A DNA stretch of 64,000 nucleotides from Micropterix aruncella (lineage: Eukaryota > Arthropoda > Insecta > Lepidoptera > Micropterigidae): positions 6,055,381-6,119,380 of the forward strand of contig OX155955.1 in assembly GCA_944548615.1 (NCBI GenBank), given 5' to 3'. Both the position numbers and the translations under genes were made by a program. Shown here one piece after another: positions 43,507-54,350 of this stretch (its first letter is position 1; each line of letters opens with the position of its first letter). The notes below the pieces were generated by a model that ran no database searches, was not told the DNA's origin, and was given only the letters and a program-made list of their open reading frames with translations.

Positions 43507-44076
43507 TATAATGAACACTGTAAAAAGACACGGAATTGTTTTCAGTCACTCAAATCTGTCAAACATTCCCTGATAACTTAACAATATTGAAATCCTCAGA
43601 CTAAGGCCAAATTTGTAGTTGTGTATAAGCCTGCAAAGTCTATTTACCTTTATATAATGGCTGATCAAAGTGATTTTTTGCAAAATCCAATTAAATTCGC
43701 TCGAAACAAATCTATTCTCCAATCCCACTACCTTTTTTAAAAGAAAAAACGACGTTAAATGTAATAACAATTTCACACAGTTGCGCGGAATGAATTATGA
43801 ATGGCGTAGCTGTCAATAGTAAACAATAGAATCTATTGTTAGAAAATATAGAGAGCGCCATCTATCGAGAGAAATACGAAGTGGCCATCCCTAGAAGTGC
43901 CAATTTCGATTTTTTCGTTTTTTTCGCTGTTCCTTTGAGTTTTTCCTAAATATTTTTTTTTGTAAACCACCCCTGAATCAAGCCAAACAAAATAAAAGAA
44001 AAATAATTCAAATCGGTTGAGTGATTTCCGAGATCCTGCGAGACTAACGCACGGCGATTCATTTTTATATATAAGA
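43081..44076 (-). mobile_element. 5' part of a coding Helitron
   Basis: On the minus strand the piece starts TCTTATATATAAAAATGAAT at 44076, preceded by A, exactly as the Helitron at 41697 does. About 570 bp further in begins a replicase-type frame (43506). I find no 3' hairpin and CTAG end nearby, so the element is truncated or broken. Confidence 0.7.
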
Positions 44077-44900
44077 TAATGTAAAGTTTACTTTATTTTT
44101 AGCCCTTAATTGCATACATATTAATTTTTTCTACTTTAAATTTTACTTTAATTTGTGTAAACAACACATTTGTTAGATTTAAAAATATTTAAAATTGATC
44201 ACCTTCGTCAGTTCGCGAGTTACAAAAATACAGTTGGTATAACACAGCACAGCCAGAGACAGACCTTCTAGGTCTAGTTGGTTGTGCGATTTCGCCTCAT
44301 TCGGATATGCTAGCATATTTATATGCATAGAGCTATGTTTTTCGCTATAATAATGTTTGTTCTTAATTATTCCTCATGTACAACAGTATGCATGTCCTTG
44401 TATTTTTTTGTTCTTGTACGTTATAAATAAATAAATAAATAAATAAATAAGTAAATATATATGTAAATCTATAAAAAAATAAACATAAATTAACCAACAA
44501 ATTAAATATGTTTAAAAGGTTCCTTCTTATGCACATATAGCTCAATATTAATAGCAACCTTTAATTTAAAATCTAATTATGTAGTATATTCATTTGTTTT
44601 AAATATAGTCAAGTACCTAAATGACGAGTATATTATCAAGTATCAAATATAGTAAATCTGCACATAAGCCTTCGCCAAGAAAGAGCATTCTGCTGAGGAA
44701 ATTATACAAAAGGCTAGAAAATCGAAATAAACAACGAAATCAAGAATAGAGCATATTTTGTCTATTGAGTTGAAGTGGGATCCGCATATCCCGACTCATG
44801 GCGCCAAGCCATAAACACAAGCTACGAGTTACGATCAGGAAAGTCAAACTGAAACCCGTCTAATTAAAGGCCTTCAAATACTTTCCAAATAGTAAATAAT
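44077..44900. other. No gene recognised; AAAT microsatellite
   Basis: AT-rich. An (AAAT)n run of about seven units lies at 44424-44452. Confidence 0.6.
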
Positions 44901-45110
44901 TTGAAATCGAAGACTATTGCGGTTGTTTTACATTATAAATAAAATAAAAAACGAATCAACCGAGTGAAGTTTGTAACACCCGACGTTTCGGCGACGTTGC
45001 AGCCGCTGTTGTTTACTTTAGTTTACCTTGGACAACGGCTGCTGCAACGTCGTCAAAACGTCGGGTGTTACAAACTCCTTGCGGTAAATTCGTTTTTTAT
45101 CATATTTATT
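44901..45110. repeat. Hairpin element with 9-bp target duplication
   Basis: The second full copy of the element at 9000. It starts TTGAAATCGAAGACTATTGC and has arms with CCCGACGTTTCGGCGACGTT and its near-complement. GTAAATAAT flanks it on both sides (44892-44900 and 45111-45119). The duplication here is 9 bp, against 13 bp in the other copy. Confidence 0.8.
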
Positions 45111-45267
45111 GTAAATAATCGTTTACTTTTAAAATGAACTAACAGTTTTATGAAATCATTGAGACAAAATTTCGGACAACCATGTAGGTATATAATGCAT
45201 TACCTCTACGGTTTGAAACATTTGGATGAAATATATATAGTAGATAATGGATGTATATACATATATA

Positions 45268-45537
45268 GTGATCGTTCTTTCAGCTGTGAGATGAGCGAAA
45301 AAGACTTAGACAATGGATAATCCACCAACTCCGCCAACTAGCCCGCGAGAGAACAACCCTTACCGCCCAGCACCGGGTAGTTAACCTAGCGGGCAGACCA
45401 AGCGTCCTCGCTACCAGTCATGGCCAGATTTCTCCGGCCTCCCGACTGGTTACAGGTTTGAAGTCGCTTGCGCGATCCTTTCCCTAGTGCAGCGTTATAC
45501 CATCCTGGGGTGACGGGTTCGCCCGTTGTAGTCAACA
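45268..45537 (-). repeat. Family A copy A6, rearranged
   Basis: The minus-strand part at 45268-45475 contains helix 3 in the form ACCAGTC/GACTGGT with an inner GGCC/GGCC pair, against CCAAT/ATTGG with GACC/GGTC in other copies. Both members of each pair have changed together. It is joined to a plus-strand terminal motif, GGTGACGGGTTCGCCCG (45509-45525), so the copy is internally inverted. Confidence 0.7.
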
Positions 45538-46201
45538 CCGCCCAACTGTAAATAAACCTACATAGGTACCTATTGTTACAATAATCATGTAAAGTACTGA
45601 TGAACAATGTCATAATCTGTAAAGATTTTATCGACACAAATATAATTGAGTGTATTATACCAGTAGCGAAAATGGTAATTGGGTTATCGGCGATATCCTC
45701 GGGGGAAATATTCAGGCTTCATCGGCGAACTCTCCAATGTTGTTTCATCAATTTGGCGGGTGGTTGAGCGCAGCCTAAGCGCTAATGGGAGAGTTTCACG
45801 GACAAACAAACCGTCTGCGTCGTGCGTTGTCGTTAGTCAAAATGGTGACGGCCGACGAGGTTATTAAGACGACTACGGACGTTCCTTCCGGCGGCTTGGA
45901 CGATTCAGTCAAAAACCGGACGACTGTTAAGGCGTCGTCGACGACTCGTCAAATCGATTGAAACTACAATGTTATACAGGATGTATAGGCAGTAAGTGCC
46001 ATAATTTCATTCATTATACATATTTAATTGTATACTATCTTACTAGGAATTGGAGGAAATCTCTGACGAAGTTTAGTAATATAAAAATCTGATTGATTTC
46101 TTTGCTTGTTATTTAGTACGTTCCGGAATACTTGAATTGAAACACGGACATCAAAATTAAATATACTACGTTCGTTTGTTAACGTGTCCGGGCCAGGTTA
46201 G
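45538..46201. other. Unassigned, partly GC-rich
   Basis: The 45680-45960 part is GC-richer and shares no repeat with the rest of the window. A 62-codon frame (45679-45867) has no known motif. It might be single-copy sequence. Confidence 0.4.
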
Positions 46202-46474
46202 GGCATGTCTCTCCAAAAATGTGCTGCCTGGATGGCCTTTTCATTCGCTTCTTGTAGGTCCTGGTGTGTGTGCAGGATAGGAGGTGGTTTTCATCTTACA
46301 GCGTTCAACTGACGCATATTGAATATTTTGCTTAGGCCCCAGCGGACGAGATTGGCTCGGCATCTTGTCACACCCACCCTCAGTATATTGAGGGTGATAT
46401 AGGGGAGATGGGATTTCAGTGCTATCTGTTCCTTATCAAAATCGCCAAGTGAAGCCCTCCATTGAGTGATGCGG
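46202..46474 (-). pseudogene. Possible LINE pol C-terminal relic
   Basis: One minus-strand frame stays open for about 60 codons with RITQWRASLGDFDKEQIALK and then LRVGVTRCRANLVRWGLS. It resembles the L-R-x-G-x-x-R-C-x-A-N-L-x-x-W-G-L stretch after the RNase H region of Jockey/R1-type elements, and it continues past one stop to AIQAAHFWRDM. There is no catalytic domain. The call rests on this short pattern only. Confidence 0.45.
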
Positions 46475-47134
46475 TTCGTTAAATTAATTTGTTAATCTTT
46501 TAGTAGTTGTAAGTTTATATAAGTGAAATAAACCGATCGGACGAATTCGTGGAGTTTGATCCGAAATTGCAATCCGGGAATGTTCAGCCGAAAGTGGCAG
46601 CCTGTCCGGCCGCCGGGTGTCGTGTGTGGGCGGCTTTATTCGAGAATTGGACGCGAACGTGGCAATCGGGGCACTTCCTCTGTTTCCTTTAACGACAGTA
46701 ATTAATAGCTAGCTCGGCCTTAATTTGGGCGTCCGGCACATTCAAACGCCAACGCCTATGTAGGGCTATAACTCGCACGTTAGATTTTTTTACTCCAGCT
46801 TAGCTGCCAAATAAGTGTCCGCTACTACAACAGCACCAAATATTTGCACAATATCCAAGCGCGCGTCGTGGCTCTCTGTCATCAGAAACCAGAACCTTGT
46901 ATAGGATTTTTAATATTTTTTTATAGGATACGATTTTTGTATTGGATTTGTGTAGGATTTCTATAGGAATGTTTGTACAGGATTTTATTCTGGAGTCCAC
47001 ACGTGTACCTAATGGTTTCGTACATAATTCGCCCAATATCGTGAATTTCAGGAAGGGCGTTAATTTAATTGTCGTAGTATATCGTAGTCGTAGTTTTTAT
47101 AGTAACGCAGTATATAAGCCCCTACAGTCAATTG
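46475..47134. other. No gene recognised
   Basis: A GC-richer part at 46520-46680 may be non-repetitive; the rest is AT-rich. Confidence 0.4.
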
Positions 47135-47161
47135 TAGAATAAGAATAGAATAGAATAGAAT
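47135..47161 (+). repeat. AGAAT pentanucleotide microsatellite
   Basis: About five units. Such short tandem ends are common at LINE 3' termini, but no LINE coding sequence adjoins it. Confidence 0.8.
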
Positions 47162-47267
47162 AACTTTATTGTGCTATAAAAACATACATTGTAGAAGTTT
47201 TTATTTTTAAAATGACCAGTGCATTTTGAAGAGGCAAGCGTTAGGTAAAACCATTAATCATATAGGT

Positions 47268-47587
47268 CAGTGTCTTTCAGCCAGTGGGTCGCGACCTCCT
47301 GCAAAATCTTTATATGCAAACATTTATACCCTCGAAAGAGAAATATATGTATTATGTGTTTGTTTGCTATTTCTTTTACAAAACTTTATGTTGATCTAAG
47401 ATGGAAACAGGAAGTTACCAACTTCAAAAGTGAAAAACATTTAAAATTGATGTGATTTTCGCCACTCCACAGCTGTGGAAGAGACTTAGGAGGGTCAAGA
47501 GAACTAAGTTACAGTTTAAAGGGGGTCGCGTAAGAGTTTTTTTTACTTAAAAGGAGGTTGCGATCTAAAAAAGGTTGAAAAACACTG
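47268..47587. mobile_element. Non-autonomous hAT-type MITE
   Basis: The ends CAGTGTCTTTCAGCC and (inverted) CAGTGTTTTTCAACC, with a following CGCGACCTCC/CGCAACCTCC inverted pair, are flanked by the 8-bp duplication ATATAGGT/ATATACGT (47260-47267 and 47588-47595, one mismatch). CAGTG ends and 8-bp targets fit the hAT superfamily. It is 320 bp long and non-coding. Confidence 0.8.
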
Positions 47588-47600
47588 ATATACGTTATTA

Positions 47601-48503
47601 TAGCTGATTTACACTCGCGCCTCGTCCCTCGTGTCCGTGTCTCGCCCGCGCCTCGCGTGGTCGAAGGAAAATGAGTTTCTGTTTACACTCTCGTGGTGCG
47701 TGCGAGATAGCAACTATTAGTCCAAGAGCCAGCGATAAAACAAGTGAAAGAGTTTTGGAAAAGCTGCTACTTTCAGATCAGACAATATTTTGGCCACAGA
47801 ATGCCGGGGTACAGTCAGCAGGCTAGGTTTCGGGACACCTGGCGCTGGCGTACTAGGAAAGGTGTAATTTTAATAAGTATACCAAAGTGTTTTGAAAAAG
47901 ATGGAAATTCACCAGTAGACAGTGGATGCAATTAAGAACTTAAAACATATGGTCAGACTGCTTCATAATGGACGCGTGACGTCAGCATCTCCATACATGT
48001 CACGCATCGGTCTATGACGTATCGGTCTATTGAGCCATGCAATATACCTAATGGTACGGACATGCTGACGCCACGCGTTCGATTATGAATCAATCTGACC
48101 ATTTGTTTCGAGTTCTTTATTGCATCCACTGTCTACTGATTGATTGTCAGCTTGTACAAAACACTTTATAGGGGTACTAATTAAAATTACATTTTTCCTA
48201 GCACGCTAGCACCAGGTGTCCCGAAATCTGGCCTGTTGCCCGGCATTCTATGGCCAAAATACTGTCTGATCTGAAAGTATTAGCTTTTCCAAAAGTCTTG
48301 CGCTTTTTTGTCGCTGGCTCCCTAACTATTCGTCGCGAGGTCCTTTGACTCGTGCCCATAAAACCGCTCCCGACGCGAGCGTCGCGAGCGCCGCGAGCGC
48401 CGAGACGAGGCGCGAGGCGGGACGCGGGTGCCCGTTCATACTCTCGTCTCGCCCTTCGTCCCGCGCCTCGCCTCGCGCCTCGTGCGAGAGTGTAAATCAG
48501 CTA
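47601..48503. mobile_element. 903-bp foldback element with TTA target
   Basis: The ends TAGCTGATTTACACTC are inverted copies with TTA outside each (47598-47600 and 48504-48506). The two halves are near-complements along most of their length: TGCCGGGGTACAGTCAGCAG pairs with its partner near 48228, and TTTGGCCACAGAATG with CATTCTATGGCCAAA. A transcript would therefore fold into a hairpin of more than 350 bp. Arm ends are GC-rich (GCGCCTCG, GCGAGCGCC). A TWA target hints at a Harbinger relation. It lies six bases from the hAT MITE's right target copy. Confidence 0.8.
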
Positions 48504-49557
48504 TTAGATTGCTCGAAATCCCTACTACAATAGTTTTGTAGTACGTCTAGGATTAAACTATGAAACGCAAATGTAGATAGCACTCATAATTACAATCATT
48601 ATTGAATCTTTTCTTATGCTAAGTAGCCCAATATATGACGTTATAAACATGTATATACGCTATCCTATCTCAAAATAAAACAATAGTATAATAACAAACG
48701 ATTTTTAAAAAATCATAGCTCTTACTATTTTAATATTATTTGTAACATAAGGATTCATAATTATTTTAATTCATAATAATGAGACGCTTTAGTGTTCAAA
48801 TAGTCTAATAGGTGGCATTCTATTATCTACGTATTATTTTTGTGATGTAATCAGCCTCTATAAAAATACTATAGATGGCACTAGTAAACATATGTTATTG
48901 TTCCATTGGTTTAATAATGGGTTTTTATATACAATCAGTCATTTATAAAAAAAAAACACAGTGTAACTGGAAGAAAACACAGTGTAATAATGTGGATACC
49001 CACTGTATAGTCACTTGCAAGATTCGATCGATATAAGCATACCAGAAGTTCACATTTTTAAACATTGAATTGTTTGCATGTAATTTTTCGAAACAACTAT
49101 ATATTTGAGTTAAAATATGTAAGCATGGACCACTATATAGTGTTTTTGCACATCGTAAGCTTCAATATTTTTGTTCATTATTTTTCGTTATCGTGAACGA
49201 CATACTTTATAACATTATGTTAAAACATTAACATCGCAACCTCATTGCATGCCTACATTCTTCCGTTGATGGGCAAACTTTCTTTTATTATTATATGTAC
49301 TTACAGAATATTGAGGTTACTTTAAAAATAATGAGTTATAATATAAATTTCTCACGGTTTTGTCATCAGATTGAAAGTTTACGTTTCACATTTATTAATC
49401 TTTTTTTTTTCTTTTTTTACAGGTAAGATCAATGATGTCGAAATTGGCGTTTCTTTAGTAAGTTAAATTATTACAAGTATTATATGACGGCCACACCGCA
49501 AGTTTCCGGAATGGCCAAAAAACAATTTATTGTTTTTCAAAATATTCTCCGCGTGCG
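48504..49557. other. No gene recognised
   Basis: AT-rich sequence. AACACAGTGTAA occurs twice near 48956-48988. A phrase at 49500-49517 recurs inverted at 57039-57056. Confidence 0.45.
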
Positions 49558-49561
49558 TTAA

Positions 49562-50790
49562 CCCTTTGAGTATGATACGACCAAATTTGGTTCTGACACT
49601 TTTATCCGTTGAATCTGATACGACCGAATTTGGTTCCACTCGGCGCGCGCGCTTTCGAACGCTTTGTTTACCATCGAAAGCATTTTGTCTCTTTCATGCG
49701 TATGGCAGATCAGGTACAGTATTAAATTCTCTCTGTTATCATGCGCCGCAGTAACAGCGCAGTCCATGTGAAGTATTATTACGGAACGCGCGAAGTCGAA
49801 CGCACCCATTTCTTGAAACGTCAAGTCCGCCATTACGTATGTCGGCATTTCAGAAACGGTTTTCGTGTAGATTTCGGTGTGTTTTTGAACGAATCGTAAG
49901 TAAAACCATTTCTACAACATCATATAGTCCCCCTAAACTGATTAGATGTACCATTTATCGTGTATATAAAGTATTTCGGGTCTTTGAATGTCTGCGTCGC
50001 AAATGCCAATGTCCGCCATTGATAATCGCAAAAATGTTTTCTTGCGATTCTTGCATAATTTCTCGTGATGTCTCAGAAATTTATGGATATATAGCTCTGA
50101 AATATATGTGATTATGTTTTCCCGTTATATAACTTATGCAATAACTAATGTTTTTTTTGATAATGGTTGATTTCTCAAAACGCTTATGTTTTAGTATTCA
50201 AAGATTCGCGCTAAAAATACTAAAATTCGTGTTTTTCATCATTTTTTTGCGGGAGGCTAATAGAGAATTCGAAAAAAAAATCGATATTTTATACGATAAA
50301 AACATAACCTCAATTTTTTTCGATAAAATTTCGTAATTTCATAAAAGTTGGATTTCTTTATATCGGGAATTATAGAATATATAAAATAAAGTAGAAAAGT
50401 ATATATAACTTTTTTGACATAACTGCATATTTAGTGAAAAAAAACAGTTAGAAAGTTTTCGAATTCAATTTTGTTATTTTACAAAAAATTTCGTTATCCT
50501 TTCATCAATTAGATGGCATCATCGCGACGGGACAGAATCCTAGACCTGGTGGTGGAGCAGTCTTCTGACGATGAGAGCAGCGATGGGAGCAGCATGGGCC
50601 CGGCGGAAGAACTTGGGATGGAGACCGATGAAGGAGCGGATGACGGAGCGGAGACGACTTGGGACCAGTACATTGGCTTTGGCTATATGTCGCCGCTTTA
50701 TGAGATGTACTGGTTGAGTCCATCAGGCACCAAAGGCAGATGTAAGTATAACTAGAAGTGAATTACAATTTTATCATAAACAACTTAACA
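49562..50790 (+). mobile_element. 5' part of a piggyBac element
   Basis: CCCTTTGAGT follows TTAA (49558-49561), which is the piggyBac terminus and target. Directly inside, GATACGACC(A/G)AATTTGGTTC occurs twice, a likely transposase-binding repeat. The first part of the transposase follows at 50513. I find no 3' end with AAAGGG next to TTAA; family A begins just after the coding piece, so the right half is lost or displaced. Confidence 0.8.
50513..50755 (+). pseudogene. piggyBac transposase N-terminal fragment
   Basis: The frame starts MASSRRDRILDLVVEQSSDD and continues with acidic sequence, the usual disordered N-terminus of piggyBac transposases. It ends at GRCKYN, where GTAAGTATAAC looks like a splice donor, so it may be a first exon. 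The DDD catalytic core is absent from the window. The identification is supported by the adjoining piggyBac terminus. Confidence 0.65.
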
Positions 50791-52313
50791 TAACGGCCGA
50801 TTAAACGGCCGGGGGCTAACGGGCCCATGATGAGGTGGCCACGATGACCCATGTCTTCAGGGTCGGTCACACTCACGGGTCAACACTAGTGATGGGCGTG
50901 ATTTTCAATTTTCAATCACGCAACGATCACGTTACTGGTATTTTATCACGCGTGATAATAACTGCTACTCGTGATTTTCGTGATTGTACTGAAATGTACT
51001 GTGAAACGTTAAGTAACGAAGTTTCGTCAATGTGATAACTGATAACAGAAACGCGCATTATATTTGCTTTATTGGTAATTATTATTAGAAGAATTAGCGT
51101 TCAGAAAGATTAACTCCCTCGCTCTTTTGGTGCTAAGCCGAGTTCGTCTTTCTGAAATAATGTAAGCCACTTGTCGCCAAAAGTTATTTTATTGCTAACA
51201 AATCATGAGCAAACTCATTTACATGAACGATTACGACGCGAGCGATAAGAGTGTCCAAATTCATGCCATAACAGTGTCTAAATTCATGCGATAACAGTGT
51301 CCAAATTCACGTTACGTACGAAATGAACGCGCCACTCATCAGTTATCGTCAAGCCGGCGTGGGCGTTCGTCAGAACGAACGGCGGATCACTGATCCACTG
51401 ATCATATCACTGATCCACTGATCGCCGATCACTAGTGATTGAATTCGAATGAACGAAACCAAGTGAACGGTTCAATTAGGCGCTCACCGATCATCGTTCA
51501 GTGGCGCGCCGCGCGGTCGTTCAACGGCGATCAGTGAGAACGGCCAATCGATGTGATCAGCGATCGGTCGCGTCGTAGCGGCGCGCGGCGAGTGATGGCA
51601 ACGCGGTGCTGTTCGTAGCCGTGATTCAAATAGCATGTTCTTTCGAATTCTCGTAACGCGTTCTTCGTGATTGCAAATATCACAGGTTATTGTTATTGCT
51701 ATTCGTGATCACACCCATCACTAGTCAACACCCATCCGATGGCCTCCTCGCATGGGGTGCGAACCTGGGTAGGACACTGGGTCAACCAGTCTCCCCCGGG
51801 AATCAAACCTCTGGCGCTCCTGGACGGTCTGCGCACCGAGCGGCGCAAGCCAATCGATTGTGCTCTCCGACTAACAAGCGGGGGAGTCTGGAAACTGTAT
51901 TATTTCCTATAGAGCGGGGGTGGTTGGGTACCTTATGGCGACTGCTCTTGAATTGACCATTGGCCATCCGATCCCGGTTCAGAGCCGGGCAAAGGACGCC
52001 TTGGTCCGCTATAGATTCGGTGTACTCCGTTTCACCGCTTCATAAGGGAGAGGACCGCGCAAGCGACCTCGAACTCGGAACCAATCGAGAGACCGGAGAA
52101 ATCTGGTCACAATTGGTAGTTAGGGCGCGAGTGCCGCCCGCCAGGTAACATACCTGGCTACTCGCGGTAAGGCGTTGGCTTCTAACGGGTTGTGGCGTAG
52201 CTAGACGTTGGATTTTGTAAATGTCCAAAGTATTCTACGCTCACTGCAGGGCGACAGAACGCCTAATCGTTAAAACGTCTTGTGGTGACGGGCTCGCCCG
52301 TTGTAGATGACAC
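50791..52313 (+). repeat. Family A copy A7, split by a hAT element
   Basis: The copy covers about 50791-50886 and 51724-52313. Helix 1 reads CCTTATG/CATAAGG where other copies have CCTTACG/CGTAAGG. Helix 2 is CCCGG/GCCGGG, and helix 3 is CCAAT/ATTGG with GACC/GGTC. The 3' part has TGGCGTAGCTAGACG (A-box-like) and, 90 bp on, GACGGGCTCGCCCG (B-box-like). The hAT element inserted between GTCAACAC and CCATCCGATGG. Confidence 0.8.
50887..51723. mobile_element. Non-autonomous hAT element nested in family A
   Basis: The ends TAGTGATGGGCGTGAT and (inverted) TAGTGATGGGTGTGAT are flanked by an exact 8-bp duplication, GTCAACAC (50879-50886 and 51724-51731). The uninterrupted family A sequence seen on the minus strand at 330-420 confirms the empty site. 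Internal sequence is rich in GATCACTGATC-type repeats and codes for nothing. This fits a hAT MITE of 837 bp. Confidence 0.9.
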
Positions 52314-52323
52314 CGCAAGATGT

Positions 52324-52410
52324 TAGTCAGAGTGCACAATCGATTAGCTTACGCCGCACGGAGCGCAGGTCGTCCAGGAGCGCCAGAAGGTTGATTCCTA
52401 GGGGAAATGT
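52324..52410 (-). repeat. 87-bp reversed family A piece with 10-bp target duplication
   Basis: The insert TAGTCAGAGTGCACAATCGA ... GATTCCTAGGGGAAATGT is bounded by CGCAAGATGT on both sides (52314-52323 and 52411-52420). It is the same internal family A segment as at 1720-1815. Confidence 0.75.
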
Positions 52411-52529
52411 CGCAAGATGTCTTGACTGAAACGAGGGCTTTTCCGTTGTCAACTACTCTTCAGACTTCTGTATGATTTTATTATCATAGATTTATTATTA
52501 ATTTTTTGTGTTTTTTTTCTAAATTTCAG

Positions 52530-52894
52530 CAACCTGTCGGATGCCCACCCAGATCTCCACCACTCACCGCCGCCGCCCGATCCCTTACTCGCTGCTGTCG
52601 TTAGAGAGGTATCAAAGTATTATAAAGAAATTGATTTGAAGATTTTATTACATACAACTAACGGACTTCTTGTATCTTCTAGACGTCTCCGCCATGGTCG
52701 CCTGGACTGTCCCGTCTGTTGTCGTCGCAGCTTAGAGCGGTTTGTATATATAATAAATATAGTTTGGCAAATTGATTTTGGAGATTCACGGAATTCTTGT
52801 ATCTTTTAGACGTCATCTCCGCGGGTCAAGATCTCGCTCGCCACAGCCAGGACCGTCCCATCGAGTACCTCCACCGCTACCTTTTATTTTCTAA
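52530..52894 (+). pseudogene. Exon trio, unit 1 (frameshifted)
   Basis: Segments 52530-52608, 52683-52739 and from 52810 correspond to those of units 2 and 3. An extra G near 52836 (CCGCGGGTCAAG) puts the third segment out of frame, so this copy would not give the same C-terminus. Confidence 0.45.
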
Positions 52895-53440
52895 AATGCA
52901 ATGTATTATCTTTATAATGGCTCGATTGATTGCGTTTCTTCGTAAACTAAAGTCCTGTACTATTGTAGTCCCGCAGAACTATTGTAGTCCCGCAGGTTAT
53001 TCGCGTGTTAGTTTGATTTTACTATGTTCTTACGATCTAGATTATATGTACAACTTACGAGCTATGTTAGCTTCGATCTACTTTATATGTACAACTTACA
53101 AAATTTGTTAGCGAAGTAGAACTAATGTGGTAATTGTCTAAATTATTATGTTCAATGATTATCTTATTTTAGTTTCACACATATATTTTGTGATACATTT
53201 GTTTCAGTGATACATGTGATACATTTTGTGATACATTTCACACGGACGACTTTCTGCGCGTCGAATGTAAAATGAACGGTTGTCACTTTTCCGCACTAAA
53301 ACTAACTACCGAAGATAAAGCAGCTGAATCTAAGACCGCTTGAAATGCGTTCAACCTTATTCCGACGGCTATAAGTTCGACAGAATCGTCGATCGTTCAT
53401 TTCATATTCTGCTCTTTTGTGTTTTTTTTCTAAATTTCAG

Positions 53441-53804
53441 CAACCTGTCGGATGCCCACCCAGATCTCCACCACTCACCGCCGCCGCCCGATCCCTTACT
53501 CGCTGCTGTCGTTAGAGAGGTATCAAAGTATTATTAAGAAATTGATTTGAAGATTTTATTACATACAACTAACGGACTTCTTGTATCTTCTAGACGTCTC
53601 CGCCATGGTCGCCTGGACTGTCCCGTCTGTTGTCGTCGCAGCTTAGAACGGTTTGTATATATAATAAATATAGTTTGGCAAATTGATTTTGGAGATTCAC
53701 GGAATTCTTGTATCTTTTAGACGTCATCTCCGCGGTCGAGATCTCGCTCGCCACAGCCAGGACCGTCCCATCGAGTACCTCCACCTCTACCTTTTATTTT
53801 CTAA
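53441..53804 (+). CDS. Putative gene 3' end, three small exons, unit 2
   Basis: Exons 53441-53519, 53594-53650 and 53721-53804 have TTTCAG/TTCTAG/TTTTAG acceptors and GTATCA/GTTTGT donors. The phases agree, and the joined frame runs 26, 19 and 27 codons to a TAA. The peptide has NLSDAHPDLHHSPPPPDP in exon 1, SPPWSPGLSRLLSSQ in exon 2 and SSPRSRSRSPQPGPSHR in exon 3, a Pro/Ser/Arg-rich low-complexity tail. Introns are about 70-74 bp. No upstream exon is found in the window. I do not recognise the protein. It may be the duplicated end of a host or element gene, or a chance frame in a satellite; the consistent phase over three segments is why I list it. Confidence 0.4.
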
Positions 53805-54350
53805 AATGCAATGTATTATCTTTATAATGGCTCGATTGATTGCGTTTCTTCGTAAACTAAAGTCCTGTACTATTGTAGTCCCGCAGAACTATTGTAGTCC
53901 CGCAGGTTATTCGCGTGTTAGTTTGATTTTACTATGTTCTTACGATCTAGATTATATGTACAACTTACGAGCTATGTTAGCTTCGATCTACTTTATATGT
54001 ACAACTTACAAAATTTGTTAGCGAAGTAGAACTAATGTGGTAATTGTCTAAATTATTATGTTCAATGATTATCTTATTTTAGTTTCACACATATATTTTG
54101 TGATACATTTGTTTCAGTGATACATGTGATACATTTTGTGATACATTTCACACGGACGACTTTCTGCGCGTCGAATGTAAAATGAACGGTTGTCACTTTT
54201 CCGCACTAAAACTAACTACCGAAGATAAAGCAGCTGAATCTAAGACCGCTTGAAATGCGTTCAACCTTATTCCGACGGCTATAAGTTCGACAGAATCGTC
54301 GATCGTTCATTTCATATTCTGCTCTTTTGTGTTTTTTTTCTAAATTTCAG

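Noticed and set aside
52285..52305. Possible tRNA gene at the family A terminus (T-arm-like GGGTTCGCCC)
   Set aside because: No acceptor stem, D-arm or anticodon arm can be built at normal spacing; only the B-box resemblance holds.
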